Positions 15,131 through 24,553 of a stretch of 42,021 bases of DNA are shown here, piece by piece. Source of the DNA: Pseudomonadota bacterium (lineage in GTDB: Bacteria > Pseudomonadota > Alphaproteobacteria > SP197); NCBI GenBank assembly GCA_039028155.1, contig JBCCIS010000044.1:1-42021 (forward strand), written 5' to 3'. A program made the position numbers and the translations under genes. The notes beneath the pieces are model-generated. The model ran no database searches. It saw only the letters and a list, made by a program, of their open reading frames with translations, and was not told where the DNA came from. The first letter of the stretch is position 1, and each line of letters opens with the position of its first letter.

Positions 15131-17869
15131 TCAATGTGCGTCGTTCCAGGTAAGGCCTGTGCCGGTATCGACGGTCAGCGGGACCGACAGGTGGGCGGCG
15201 TCTTCCATCACCTGTTTGACCAGCTTGGCCGTCTTGTCGGCCTGTTTCTCCGGCACCTCGAACAGCAATTCGTCGTGGACCTGAAGCAGCATGCGTGCCT
15301 TCAGTTTCGCCGACGCCAGCTCCCCGGGCACGCGGATCATCGCGCGTTTGATGATGTCGGCGGCGGAGCCTTGCAAGGGCGCGTTGATCGCGGCGCGTTC
15401 ATAGAACCCGCGCGTCGACGGATTGCGGTCATTAATGCCCGGCACATGACAGCGGCGCCCGAACAGGGTCTCCACATAGCCGGTTTCCTTGGCCTTCTTC
15501 TTGGTTCGGTCCATGTAGTCCTTGATGCCGGGATACCGTTCGAAGTAGGCCTTGATGTAGGCGGCCGCGTCGTCGCGACCGATGCCGAGTTGGCGTGCCA
15601 GACCGAATGCGCTGATGCCATAGATGATGCCAAAGTTGATGGCCTTGGCATTACGACGCGTGATCGGATCCATGTCCTTTAGCGGCACATCGAAAACCTG
15701 GCTTGCGGTCATCGCGTGGATGTCGAGACCGTCGCGGAAGGCTTCCTTCAAGGTCGGGATGTCGGCGACGTGGGCCAACAGGCGCAGCTCGATTTGCGAA
15801 TAGTCGGCGCTCAACAGGATATTGCCCTTGTCGGCGACGAAGGCCTCGCGGATACGCCGGCCTTCCTCGGTCCGGACGGGAATGTTCTGCAGGTTGGGAT
15901 CGGAACTCGCCAGGCGTCCGGTCGAGGCCGCCGCCATGGAGAACGATGTGTGGACGCGCCCGGTATCCGGGTTGATCTGCTCGACCAGCGTGTCGGTATA
16001 GGTGCTCTTCAGCTTGGAAAGCTGGCGCCATTCCAGCACCTTGGCCGGCAGTTCGTGACCCTGGGCGGCGAGCGACTCCAGAACGTCGGCGCTGGTCGTA
16101 TAGGCGCCTGATTTGCCCTTCTTGCCGCCTTCCAGGCCCATCTCGTTGAACAGCACTTCGCCCAATTGCTTGGGTGAGCCGATGGTGAACTCGTGGCCGG
16201 CGAGTTTGTGGATCTCCTTCTCCAGCTTCTGGATGCGCTTGGCGAACTCGCCCGACATGCGTTCCAGCTCGACCCGGTCGACCTTGACGCCGGCCTTCTC
16301 CATCTCCGCGATGACGGAGATCAGCGGCCGCTCGATGGTCTCATAGATCCGCGTGACCTTTTCCAGCGGCAGGCGCGGCTTGAGATCAAGCCACAGGCGC
16401 AAGGTGACGTCGGCATCCTCGGCGGCATAGTCGAGGGCGCGGTCAAGCGGCACCTCGTCAAAGGTGATCTGCGACTTGCCGGAGCCCGCGACCTCCTTGA
16501 ACGGAATCGGGGTGACGCCGAGATAGAGCTGCGCCAGCGAATCCATCTTGTGGTCGTGCTTGCCGCCCTCCAGCACATAGGACAGCAGCATGGTGTCGTC
16601 GATCGGCGTGACGTCGACGCCGTAACGCGACAAAACCACCATGTCGTACTTGATGTTGTGGCCGATCTTCAGCACCGCGGTGTCGGTCAAAAGCGGCCGA
16701 AGCTTCTCGAGCACGGCATCACGGTCAAGCTGTTTGGGTTTTTCGGAGAAAGCGTCGGACTGGCGGTGGCCGACCGGAATGTAGCAACCGTTGCCGCCCG
16801 CCGTGCTCATGGAAATGCCGACCAGTTCGGCCGTCATCTCGTCGATCGAGGTGGTTTCGGTATCGACCGCGACGACGCCCAAGCGCGCGGCCTCGGCGAT
16901 CCATCGCTCAAGGTCGGCCATCTCCTGGATCAGCTCATAGCCGTCGGCGTGGCCTTCCTCGGCCTTCGCCTCGACCGGTTCGGCGGCGGCGACGGCCTTG
17001 TCGCCGAACCAGCTTTCGACGCGGGCGGTGATGGTGCGGAACTCCTGGGCGCGCAGGAAACCGAGCAGGGCGTCGGGTTCCGGCGGCCGGTTGATCAATT
17101 GCTCGAGCCCTTCCTCGACCGGAACGTGCTGGTCGAGCGTGACGAGCTTCTTGGAGACCCGCGCGTCGTCGGCATGGGCGATCAGGTTCTCGCGGCGCTT
17201 CGGCTGTTTGATTTCCTCGGCATGCGCCAGCAGGTTTTCCAGGTCACCGTATTCCCCGATCAGCTGGGCGGCGGTCTTGACGCCGATCCCGGGCACGCCG
17301 GGCACGTTGTCGACGGAATCGCCGGCCAGCGACTGCACCTCGATCACCTTGTCGGGCGGCACGCCGAACTTTTCGATCACCTGTTCGGTGCGGATTTCCT
17401 TGTTCTTCAGGCCGTCCATCATGACGACACCGTCGTCGATGAGCTGCATCAGGTCCTTGTCGGACGAGACGATGGTGACCTCCGCGCCGGCCTCGCGCGC
17501 CAAGCGGGTATAGGTCGCGATCAGGTCATCGGCCTCATACCCCTCCATCTCAATGACCGGCAGGTTGAAGGCTCTGGCGGCCTCGCGGATCATCGGGAAC
17601 TGCGGCACCAGCTCTTCCGGCGGATCGGGCCGATGCGCCTTGTACTGGTCGTAGATCTCGTTGCGGAAGCTCTTGGAACTATAGTCCAGGATGCAGGCGA
17701 TGTGATCGGCGTCGGTGTTGTCGATCAGCTTCAAGATCATATTGCAGAACCCCATGACCGCATTCACCGGCGTTCCGTCGGAACGGGTCATGGGGGGAAG
17801 CGCATGGAAGGCCCGGAAGATGAAACCGGAACCGTCGATCAGGTAGACGTGTTGGGGTGACTCAGCCAT
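15131..17869 (-). CDS. polA: DNA polymerase I
   Basis: A 912-residue full-length DNA polymerase I. The N-terminal 5'-3' exonuclease region carries YLIDGSGFIFRAFHALPP and SSDKDLMQLI. The 3'-5' proofreading domain keeps Asp336 and Glu338 in AVDTETTS plus GHNIKYDMVVL, so proofreading should be active. Polymerase motif A is ADYSQIELRLLAH with Asp689, motif B is RRNAKAINFGIIYG, and motif C is QVHDELLFEV with Asp866 and Glu867. It fills gaps and removes RNA primers in repair and lagging-strand synthesis. The ATG at 17869 is divergent from kup, with 57 bases between them for both promoters. A long open frame on the opposite strand is a codon-bias shadow. Confidence 0.97.
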   Translation of the reverse strand: MAESPQHVYLIDGSGFIFRAFHALPPMTRSDGTPVNAVMGFCNMILKLIDNTDADHIACILDYSSKSFRNEIYDQYKAHRPDPPEELVPQFPMIREAARAFNLPVIEMEGYEADDLIATYTRLAREAGAEVTIVSSDKDLMQLIDDGVVMMDGLKNKEIRTEQVIEKFGVPPDKVIEVQSLAGDSVDNVPGVPGIGVKTAAQLIGEYGDLENLLAHAEEIKQPKRRENLIAHADDARVSKKLVTLDQHVPVEEGLEQLINRPPEPDALLGFLRAQEFRTITARVESWFGDKAVAAAEPVEAKAEEGHADGYELIQEMADLERWIAEAARLGVVAVDTETTSIDEMTAELVGISMSTAGGNGCYIPVGHRQSDAFSEKPKQLDRDAVLEKLRPLLTDTAVLKIGHNIKYDMVVLSRYGVDVTPIDDTMLLSYVLEGGKHDHKMDSLAQLYLGVTPIPFKEVAGSGKSQITFDEVPLDRALDYAAEDADVTLRLWLDLKPRLPLEKVTRIYETIERPLISVIAEMEKAGVKVDRVELERMSGEFAKRIQKLEKEIHKLAGHEFTIGSPKQLGEVLFNEMGLEGGKKGKSGAYTTSADVLESLAAQGHELPAKVLEWRQLSKLKSTYTDTLVEQINPDTGRVHTSFSMAAASTGRLASSDPNLQNIPVRTEEGRRIREAFVADKGNILLSADYSQIELRLLAHVADIPTLKEAFRDGLDIHAMTASQVFDVPLKDMDPITRRNAKAINFGIIYGISAFGLARQLGIGRDDAAAYIKAYFERYPGIKDYMDRTKKKAKETGYVETLFGRRCHVPGINDRNPSTRGFYERAAINAPLQGSAADIIKRAMIRVPGELASAKLKARMLLQVHDELLFEVPEKQADKTAKLVKQVMEDAAHLSVPLTVDTGTGLTWNDAH

Positions 17870-17926
17870 GGCGGCACTTTAGCCTTCCGCTACGCGCGAT
17901 GCGAGGGGCAGGGGGTCAATTCAGGC

Positions 17927-19825
17927 GTGAGCGATCAAGCCGACAAGGGGACCGGCGCACAGGAAACCCGCACGCCGCTGGCGATGATGGGCCTGGCCGC
18001 GCTGGGCATCGTCTATGGCGATATCGGCACCAGCCCGCTCTATGCCTTCCGGCAGAGCTTCGCCCAGGGCAGCGGCATCGAACCGACCGCCGGCAACGTC
18101 ATGGGCGTGGTGTCGCTGATCTTCTGGTCGCTGATCCTGGTCGTCTCGATCAAGTATCTGGTCTTCGTTCTGCGCGCCGACAACCGGGGCGAAGGCGGGG
18201 TCATGGCACTGATCGCGCTGTTGGGCGCGCGCGAAAAGAATCCCAGGGTCATGGCGGTCGCGGTCGTGCTGGGCATGTTCGGCGCGGCCCTGCTTTATGG
18301 CGACGGCACGATCACCCCGGCGATCAGCGTCTTGAGCGCGATCGAGGGTCTGAAGATCGCGACGCCGCTGTTCGACCCTTATGTCGTGCCGGTCACGGTT
18401 GTCGTGCTGATCGCTCTGTTTCTGGTTCAGCGTCGCGGGACCGCCGGGATCGGGTCGGCGTTCGGCCCGGTGATGCTGATCTGGTTCGCGGTTCTCGGCA
18501 TCCTGGGTATCCGCGGCATCATCCTCCATCCCGGGGTGCTCGCGGCCGTCGATCCCAGCTACGCCGTCGCCTTCTTCGTGCATAACGGCTTTGCCGGCTT
18601 CGTCGTCTTGGGCACCGTGTTTCTGGCCGTCACGGGTGCTGAGGCGCTCTATGCGGATATGGGGCACTTCGGCCGCCGGCCGATTCGCCTCGCTTGGTTC
18701 CTTGTCGCGCTGCCGGGCCTGGTGCTGAACTATTTCGGTCAGGCCGGCATCGTGCTTGACCACCCGAAGCTGGACCATCACACCTTCTATAATCTCGCGC
18801 CGGACTGGGCGCTCTATCCGATGGTCATCCTGGCGACGGCCGCCACGGTGATCGCGTCCCAGGCGATCATCACCGGCACCTTTTCGCTGACGCGCCAGGC
18901 GATCCAACTGGGTTTCCTGCCGCGCATGCGCGTCATTCATACCGGTGGCGGCGAGGAAGGTCAGATCTACATGCCGGCGGTCAACTGGATGCTGATGATC
19001 GCGACCATAGGCCTGGTCTTCGGCTTCCAGACCTCCAGCCATCTGGCATCGGCCTATGGCTTGGCGGTCTCGCTGGACATGGTCTTCACGACGTTGCTGG
19101 GTGCGCTGGTCGCCATTCGCTGGGGCTGGCATCCCCTGTTGGTGATCGTGCTTGCGACCATCGCGTTGGTCATCGATCTCGCGTTCTTTGGCGCCAACAC
19201 GCTGAAGTTCGCCGAGGGCGGCTGGTATCCCATCGCCGTCGCGGTGGTGCTGTTTATCGTGATGGCGACGTGGCGGCGCGGGCGCGCCCGGGTCCTGGAT
19301 TCGTTTCGCAGCGATGGCATCGGCTGGAACGACCTGCTCGATCAGGCGGTCGCCCAGGATCTGCCGCGCGTGCCCGGCACCGCCGTCTTCCTGGCGCCCG
19401 ACAGAGGCAGCGCCGAGCGGACCTGGCAGCATCACATCGCCAGCAATCGGGTGCTGCATGAGCACATCGTCTTCATGACCGTAACGACAACGCGTGAACC
19501 GCGCATCGGCACCGCCGACCGGCTGGCGATCGAACCGCTCAACCACGGGGCTTCACATGTCACCGTGCGATACGGCTTCATGCAAAGCCCTGACATTCCC
19601 GTCGCCGTGCGGCTTTGCGAACGCGCTGGTTTGACCATCGATGTCGATGACATCGTCTACTACGTCGGGCGGACCAGCATCGTCGCGCCGAGCAAACCCG
19701 GTGGCCTGATCAAATGGCGCCGCGCGCTCTTCTCGTTCCTGATCCGCAACGCCGTCCGCCCGTCGGACTATTTCCGGCTGCCGCCCGACCGGGTCATGGA
19801 ACTGGGCCTGCAGGTCGAGCTTTAG
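17927..19825 (+). CDS. kup: Potassium transporter Kup
   Basis: A 632-residue Kup/HAK potassium uptake protein. The signature LAALGIVYGDIGTSPLYAFR near the N-terminus identifies the family. About twelve membrane helices follow over the first 430 residues, then a cytoplasmic C-terminal domain (about 460-632) with VPGTAVFLAPDRG and the late DDIVYYVGR. Kup imports K+ with H+ across the inner membrane. The GTG at 17927 is preceded by a G-rich ribosome site (GAGGGGCAGGGGG). It is divergent from polA and converges with marC, with only seven bases between stops. Confidence 0.95.
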   Translation: MSDQADKGTGAQETRTPLAMMGLAALGIVYGDIGTSPLYAFRQSFAQGSGIEPTAGNVMGVVSLIFWSLILVVSIKYLVFVLRADNRGEGGVMALIALLGAREKNPRVMAVAVVLGMFGAALLYGDGTITPAISVLSAIEGLKIATPLFDPYVVPVTVVVLIALFLVQRRGTAGIGSAFGPVMLIWFAVLGILGIRGIILHPGVLAAVDPSYAVAFFVHNGFAGFVVLGTVFLAVTGAEALYADMGHFGRRPIRLAWFLVALPGLVLNYFGQAGIVLDHPKLDHHTFYNLAPDWALYPMVILATAATVIASQAIITGTFSLTRQAIQLGFLPRMRVIHTGGGEEGQIYMPAVNWMLMIATIGLVFGFQTSSHLASAYGLAVSLDMVFTTLLGALVAIRWGWHPLLVIVLATIALVIDLAFFGANTLKFAEGGWYPIAVAVVLFIVMATWRRGRARVLDSFRSDGIGWNDLLDQAVAQDLPRVPGTAVFLAPDRGSAERTWQHHIASNRVLHEHIVFMTVTTTREPRIGTADRLAIEPLNHGASHVTVRYGFMQSPDIPVAVRLCERAGLTIDVDDIVYYVGRTSIVAPSKPGGLIKWRRALFSFLIRNAVRPSDYFRLPPDRVMELGLQVEL

Positions 19826-19832
19826 AGCGACG

Positions 19833-20468
19833 TTAAGCCAGGCCCGGAAAGAGTTTCTTGAGGCCGGCGGCGAGCATGCCGACGGCGATGGCGGCCAGCA
19901 TCATGCCCATGATGCGGGTGACGATGTTGACCCCGCCGATGCCCAGGCGATGGCTGAGCGGTGCGGCAAACCGGAAGGCAAGCAACAGCAAAAGGGCAAC
20001 CAGCACACAGACAACGGTGACGACCAGGCGGTCCACCACGGTGCCGGTCTGATGGGTCTGGACGATAATGGTCGTCATGGCGCCCGGCCCGGCAACGATC
20101 GGGATGGCGATGGGCACGACGGCGATCTCGTCCTTTTCCACCGCCGCCTTCTTCTCCTCCAGCGTTTGATGCATGGCGCTCATTCTGCTGTGCAGCATCG
20201 AGAGACCGAGGAGCAGAATAATCAACCCACCGGTGGTCTGGAACGCGGCTATGGAAATGTCGAAAAGGCCCAGGATGTAGCTGCCGGACCAGGTCACAAT
20301 CACCAGAATGACGACAATCGCGACCGTCGCCTTCAGCGCGATCTGTTTCTTTTCGGTATCGTCGCGGTCGCTGGTCAGGGAGGCGAAAATTGCCATGTTG
20401 CCGACCGGGTTGGCGATCGTGACAAGGGCAAGCGCAAAGGTAATCAGGACCGGGCCGGTAAGGGTCAT
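19833..20468 (-). CDS. MarC family integral membrane protein
   Basis: A 211-residue membrane protein with six predicted helices, the MarC/NAAT pattern: VLITFALALVTIANPVGNMA at the start, then FQTTGGLIILLLGLSMLHS, and VVPIAIPIVAGPGAMTTII in the middle. The family is widespread. Its substrate is unsettled, and the original link of MarC to multiple antibiotic resistance was not upheld. It follows the CHCC zinc-finger gene by 21 bases on the same strand, so the two may be co-transcribed. Confidence 0.9.
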   Translation of the reverse strand: MTLTGPVLITFALALVTIANPVGNMAIFASLTSDRDDTEKKQIALKATVAIVVILVIVTWSGSYILGLFDISIAAFQTTGGLIILLLGLSMLHSRMSAMHQTLEEKKAAVEKDEIAVVPIAIPIVAGPGAMTTIIVQTHQTGTVVDRLVVTVVCVLVALLLLLAFRFAAPLSHRLGIGGVNIVTRIMGMMLAAIAVGMLAAGLKKLFPGLA

Positions 20469-20489
20469 GGCCGATTCCTATAAGACGTG

Positions 20490-20684
20490 TCAGGCCGCCG
20501 CGCCGCCGTCCCGGTTGGCGTTGAAGCCGGTCCAGATGAACCGCCGGTCGCAATAGCCGCAGTCGATCCAGCCGTGGGCGGTGAGGTCATAAAACACCCT
20601 GGGATGCCCCAGCGCGCCGCCGCCGCCGTCGCACATCACCTTGGGCGAGTCGGTTTCAATAACTTCCGGCGGTTCCACGGGCAT
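20490..20684 (-). CDS. CHCC zinc-finger protein (NDUFS6-like)
   Basis: A 64-residue protein with the zf-CHCC pattern: Cys18 in VMCDGGGGALGHPRV, His27, then Cys42 and Cys45 in DCGYCDRRF. This is the fold of mitochondrial complex I subunit NDUFS6, and alphaproteobacteria carry short free-standing versions. A structural role with complex I or other zinc-dependent function is possible but unproven for the bacterial protein. The frame extends to 20720, yet the ATG at 20684 follows AGGAGAT at a good distance and gives the usual short N-terminus. It precedes marC on the same strand. Confidence 0.88.
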   Translation of the reverse strand: MPVEPPEVIETDSPKVMCDGGGGALGHPRVFYDLTAHGWIDCGYCDRRFIWTGFNANRDGGAAA

Positions 20685-20793
20685 GGGTATCTCCTGTTGA
20701 TCAACCGCGATGATACTCATGGCCGCGATCAGCGCAACGGCTGCTATCGCGCCGGTTTCGCTTGGCCACGGGCCATGCTAAGAGCGCGCCGCC

Positions 20794-21744
20794 ATGAGCA
20801 ATGACGCCGCCATCGACATTCAAGCGCTGAAAAAGACCTATGGCCGGGGGCCGGGCGCCAAGCAGGCGTTGAAGGGGGTCGACCTCAAGGTGCCGCGCGG
20901 CGCGTTCTTCGGGCTTTTGGGCCCCAACGGCGCCGGCAAGTCGACCATGATCAACATCCTGGCCGGGCTGGTCACGAAATCGTCTGGCAAGGCGGCGATC
21001 TGGGGCCACGACATCGACACCCATCCGCGCGATGCCAAGCGCGCGATCGGCGTCGTGCCGCAGGAACTCAACATCGACCCGTTCTTTGCGCCGCGCGAGG
21101 CGTTGGAGCTTCAAGCCGGTCTCTATGGCGTGCCGAAGCGCCTGCGCAAGACCGATGAGATCCTGGAGGCGGTCGGCCTGACCGAACAGGCCGAGACCTA
21201 TGCCCGCTCTCTCTCGGGCGGCATGCGCCGGCGGCTTCTGGTCGCCAAGGCCATGGTGCACAGCCCGCCGGTCATTGTGCTCGACGAACCGACCGCTGGT
21301 GTCGATGTGGAGCTGCGCCGCAGTTTCTGGGCCTATATCCGCGGGCTGAACGAGGAGGGCGTCACCATCCTGTTGACGACCCACTATCTGGAGGAGGCCG
21401 AGCGGTTCTGCGACGAGATCGCGATCATCAACCACGGCGAACTGATCGTGCGCGACACGACGGAAGGCCTGAAGCAGCGCCTGGACGCCAAGGTCCTGAC
21501 CATCCGTCTCGCCGAGCCACTGGCGGGCATTCCGGCGGAACTGGAGCGGTTGGACAGCCGCGTCACACCCAACGGGCGTCTTGTCGTGCGCTATCGCCCG
21601 AGCCAGACCAGGATGGAGGACATCCTGGCCCAGGTGCGCCACGCCGGTCTTACCATCGATGACATGTCGACGACCGAAAGCGATCTGGAAGAGATCTTCG
21701 TCAACCTGACGTCAAGCGCGCCGGGCGCGCCGGCTGCCGACTAG
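20794..21744 (+). CDS. ABC transporter ATP-binding protein (ABC-2 type exporter class)
   Basis: A 316-residue ATPase with Walker A GPNGAGKST, a Q-loop at VVPQE, signature LSGGMRRR, Walker B VIVLDEPTAGVD and switch His in LTTHYLEEAERF. All catalytic elements are present. A C-terminal extension of about 90 residues ends in the ESDLEEIFVNLT type seen in exporter ATPases such as YadG/CcmA-like DrrA proteins. It should energise an ABC-2-type membrane partner. No permease gene is adjacent: the next gene is a convergent lysR three bases away, and upstream is the divergent zinc-finger gene. The partner must be encoded elsewhere or is lost. Confidence 0.9.
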   Translation: MSNDAAIDIQALKKTYGRGPGAKQALKGVDLKVPRGAFFGLLGPNGAGKSTMINILAGLVTKSSGKAAIWGHDIDTHPRDAKRAIGVVPQELNIDPFFAPREALELQAGLYGVPKRLRKTDEILEAVGLTEQAETYARSLSGGMRRRLLVAKAMVHSPPVIVLDEPTAGVDVELRRSFWAYIRGLNEEGVTILLTTHYLEEAERFCDEIAIINHGELIVRDTTEGLKQRLDAKVLTIRLAEPLAGIPAELERLDSRVTPNGRLVVRYRPSQTRMEDILAQVRHAGLTIDDMSTTESDLEEIFVNLTSSAPGAPAAD

Positions 21745-21747
21745 CCG

Positions 21748-22620
21748 CTACTGCGGCGTCACGAGCCGCACGGTTTCGCGACGCAGGATCTCGCACAGAT
21801 CCCGCGACCGGGACGACGCGTTGTCCGAGCGCAGAAGCCTCAACTCGATGGACGGCAGTGAGGGGAGGCCGGATGCCGCGTCCAGACAGACGATGTCGCG
21901 CGGCAGCGCGTGGTCCGTGCGCACCCCGATCCCCAGATTTGATCGTAGCGCCGACCAGACATAAAGCAGGCTGGGCGTCGTTACCGCCATGCGCCGGCGC
22001 CGAGCGGAGCGGTCCAAGACCGAGAGCGCCGCTTTGCGGAACAGGCAGGGATGATCGAACATCACGAGATCGACGCTCTCCCCCGCTTTGGTGCGGTCGT
22101 AGGTCTCATGCGCAAGCCAGCGCATGGGTAGGGCACACAGAAGCTCGCCTTCGTTGCTGGTGCCCTCTTCAAAGAAGGCGATGGCGCCGTCCAGACGGCC
22201 GGCCCTGACCTCCTCGTTCAGCTTGTGGTTTTCGCCAGCCCGGATGTCGACCTGCACGTTCGGATGGTCGTGCCCGAAGGCCTTGAGTGCCGCCGGCATG
22301 ACATCGTCGAAGAAGTCCTGCGGCAGACCCAGACGAACAATCGCCGTGCTGACCGTCGCGCCCATCGCTGCAGCCGCTTCATCGTTAAGGGCGATGATCT
22401 GACGGGCATAAGCGATCAGGGCCTCGCCGGCTTCCGTCGGCGCGAGGGTCCGGCCTTGGCGGGCGAAGAGCTGCGTGCCCGTCTGCTGCTCCAGCTTCTT
22501 CAACTGCATGCTGATGGCCGATTGCGAGCGGCCCAGCTGCACGGCGGCGCGTGCGAAACTGCCGAGGTCGGCGCCTGTCACGATGGCCCGAAGTGACTCC
22601 GTATCAAAGCTCGTCATCAT
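21748..22620 (-). CDS. LysR family transcriptional regulator
   Basis: A 290-residue LysR-type regulator. The N-terminal winged helix covers about residues 5-65 with SFARAAVQLGRSQSAISMQL and KKLEQQTGTQLFARQGRTLA. The remaining part is the periplasmic-binding-like effector domain, starting near IVRLGLPQDFF. The effector is unknown. It starts at tandem ATGs (22620 or 22617) and is divergent from an MFS transporter. The usual LysR logic predicts that it controls that transporter and itself from the shared gap, which contains two direct repeats. Confidence 0.92.
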   Translation of the reverse strand: MMTSFDTESLRAIVTGADLGSFARAAVQLGRSQSAISMQLKKLEQQTGTQLFARQGRTLAPTEAGEALIAYARQIIALNDEAAAAMGATVSTAIVRLGLPQDFFDDVMPAALKAFGHDHPNVQVDIRAGENHKLNEEVRAGRLDGAIAFFEEGTSNEGELLCALPMRWLAHETYDRTKAGESVDLVMFDHPCLFRKAALSVLDRSARRRRMAVTTPSLLYVWSALRSNLGIGVRTDHALPRDIVCLDAASGLPSLPSIELRLLRSDNASSRSRDLCEILRRETVRLVTPQ

Positions 22621-22660
22621 ATTCGATTTCGTGAACTCAACTATCAGATATATTCGATTT
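22619..22660. promoter_or_regulatory. Two direct repeats ATATTCGATTT between lysR and the MFS gene
   Basis: Identical 11-mers ATATTCGATTT lie at 22619-22629 and 22650-22660, exactly 31 bp apart, about three helical turns, so both would present the same face. The first overlaps the lysR start codon. They sit in an AT-richer divergent gap of 138 bases, the normal place for a LysR operator, and are a candidate binding site for the adjacent regulator. Confidence 0.5.
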
Positions 22661-22758
22661 TCTTGATTCTAAGAGCTTGCTATCTCTACCGTCAATCCGT
22701 ATGGACCTCGTCCGACCGGTCCAGCACCCGGTCGGACCAACGCGAGAGAAAGCGCGGT

Positions 22759-24015
22759 ATGGCGAACGTAGCGACGGCATCCAGGCACGATCATCGATCG
22801 ATCTACGCCATCGTGGCCGCCGGCGGCATTATTCTGGCTCTGTCATTCGGCGTGCGTTCGATGTTCGGCGGTATTGTCGTGCCGCTTTCCGATAACCTCT
22901 TCGCCGGCCGGATTGAGATCTTCTCGCTGTCGATCGCGATCCAGAACCTGGTCTGGGGCCTGGCGCAGCCCGTTTTCGGCATGGTCGCGGACCGTTTCGG
23001 CGACCGCCGTGCGCTTTGGATCGGCCTTGCCTGTTATGTCGCCGGCATCGCCGTCTGCGTCGTCGGCACGACGCCTTTGGCCCAACACCTGGGCGCAGGC
23101 TTGCTGGTCGGCATGGGCATATCGGGAACCGCGTTCGGCGTCGTGCTCGCGGTGATTGGCCGTGCGGCACCGGTCGACAAACGCGGTCTTTATCTTGGCA
23201 TCGCCTCAGCACTTGGATCCGTCGGACAGGTTGTCCTGCCGCTCGTCGCGTCTTTGCTGCTGGCATGGTTCGACTGGCGCCTAACGTTGATCATTATCGC
23301 CCTCATGCTGGTACCCATGGCGCTATGCATCCCGATGATGCGCGCCGGGGGTGAATCCTCGACCATCCCGAGTTCAGCCGACCGCAGTAGTGCCGTCTCG
23401 CTGCGCCAGGCGGTGGTCGATGCCTTCAGGTATCCCGGTTTCCTCTTCTTGACCGCCGGCTTCTTCGTCTGTGGTTTCCATCTGGCGTTCATCACCGCGC
23501 ACCTGCCGAACTTCGTTCAGCACTTCTGCGTCGGCACCGGCATGTCGCCGCAGGAACTGCGGGCCTACGGGCTGCAAGCGCTTTCCTTGGTCGGCTTTGC
23601 CAACATCATCGGCACGTTGCTAGCGACACAGCTCGGTACGATTCTCCCCAAACCCTATGTGCTCTCGGCGATCTACGCGCTTAGAACCGTCGCGATCCTG
23701 GTCTTCCTGTCGCAACCCATCACGCCGGTCTCCGTCATGATCTTCGCGTTCGCCATGGGCATCCTGTGGCTCTCGACGGTGCCGCTGACCAGCGCCCTCG
23801 TGCTGACGATGTTTGGTCCGCGCACCATGGGCACCCTGTTCGGCTTCGTCTTCCTGAGCCATCAGCTTGGCGGTTTCGCTGGCGTGTGGCTGGGCGGCCT
23901 TTGGTTCGACATGTACGCCAACTATGACGTCATCTGGTACGCATCGATCGGCCTCGGCGCGCTCTCGGCCTTCCTGCATCTTCTGGTCAAGGAGCGCCCG
24001 GCACCGACCGATTGA
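22759..24015 (+). CDS. MFS transporter
   Basis: A 418-residue major facilitator protein with about twelve helices. The loop between helices 2 and 3 has GMVADRFGDRRALW, the typical MFS motif A form. N-terminal RSMFGGIVVPLSDNLF resembles carboxylate or oxalate/formate-antiporter-like members, so an organic anion is a reasonable but unproven substrate. The frame is open from 22663, but the ATG at 22759 follows GAGAGAAAG and gives a short hydrophilic N-terminus. Control by the divergent LysR regulator is likely. The ogt gene follows 31 bases downstream. Confidence 0.88.
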   Translation: MANVATASRHDHRSIYAIVAAGGIILALSFGVRSMFGGIVVPLSDNLFAGRIEIFSLSIAIQNLVWGLAQPVFGMVADRFGDRRALWIGLACYVAGIAVCVVGTTPLAQHLGAGLLVGMGISGTAFGVVLAVIGRAAPVDKRGLYLGIASALGSVGQVVLPLVASLLLAWFDWRLTLIIIALMLVPMALCIPMMRAGGESSTIPSSADRSSAVSLRQAVVDAFRYPGFLFLTAGFFVCGFHLAFITAHLPNFVQHFCVGTGMSPQELRAYGLQALSLVGFANIIGTLLATQLGTILPKPYVLSAIYALRTVAILVFLSQPITPVSVMIFAFAMGILWLSTVPLTSALVLTMFGPRTMGTLFGFVFLSHQLGGFAGVWLGGLWFDMYANYDVIWYASIGLGALSAFLHLLVKERPAPTD

Positions 24016-24046
24016 CCCGGCGCGCGTCGGAGCGCACAGTCGTCAC

Positions 24047-24553
24047 ATGAGCCTCGTGCAAGACCGTATCAAAACGCCGATCGGCGATGTCGTGTTGGTC
24101 GCCGAAGATGGTGCGTTGCGTCTCATGGACTTCGACGACGGGCCGCGCTTTGCCGCCTTCATGAAGCGCCACTTCGGCGATCAGCCGATTGCACGTGAGA
24201 CCAACCCGAACGGCCTGTCTGATGCGGTACGCGCCTATATGGCTGGCGACCTCGACGCCATCGAGACGCTGCCCGCCAGGCCGCGCGGCACGGCGTTTCA
24301 GGAGCGTGTCTGGGCTGAACTCAGAAAGATCCCGGCGGGCGAGACCATTAGCTACCGCGAGCTTGCCAAGCGCGCCGGACGGCCCAAGGCAGTGCGCGCC
24401 GCCGGTGCGGCGAACGGTCAGAACCCGGTCTCCGTCGTCGTCCCCTGCCACCGGGTGATCGGCACCGACGGCACCTTGACCGGCTATGGCGGTGGCCTGG
24501 ACCGCAAGAAGTGGCTTCTGGAGCACGAAGGCGCCTTGCCGCGCGCGGACTAG
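24047..24553 (+). CDS. ogt: Methylated-DNA-protein-cysteine methyltransferase
   Basis: A 168-residue suicide DNA-repair protein that takes the methyl group from O6-methylguanine onto a cysteine. The active-site motif VVPCHRVIG places the acceptor at Cys134. The helix-turn-helix region is KIPAGETISYRELAKRAGRP, including the arginine-finger part (KAVRAAGAANGQNPV). The frame runs back into the MFS gene to 23867; the ATG at 24047 gives the usual length for a single-domain Ogt. It has no Ada-type regulatory domain. It follows the MFS gene on the same strand and may be co-transcribed, without an obvious functional link. Confidence 0.93.
   Translation: MSLVQDRIKTPIGDVVLVAEDGALRLMDFDDGPRFAAFMKRHFGDQPIARETNPNGLSDAVRAYMAGDLDAIETLPARPRGTAFQERVWAELRKIPAGETISYRELAKRAGRPKAVRAAGAANGQNPVSVVVPCHRVIGTDGTLTGYGGGLDRKKWLLEHEGALPRAD

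Noticed and set aside
14874-15134. Short minus-strand frame between polA and the cold-shock gene
   Set aside because: Starts at the polA stop region, no convincing ribosome site, no recognisable product.
16193-17860. Long open frame of about 555 codons on the plus strand opposite polA
   Set aside because: It mirrors polA exactly, has a low-complexity composition and no recognisable domain. Codon bias in GC-rich DNA keeps the antisense frame open.
17921-19546. Minus-strand frame of about 540 codons opposite kup
   Set aside because: Composition is Q/R/D-rich with no motifs, and kup on the other strand is complete.
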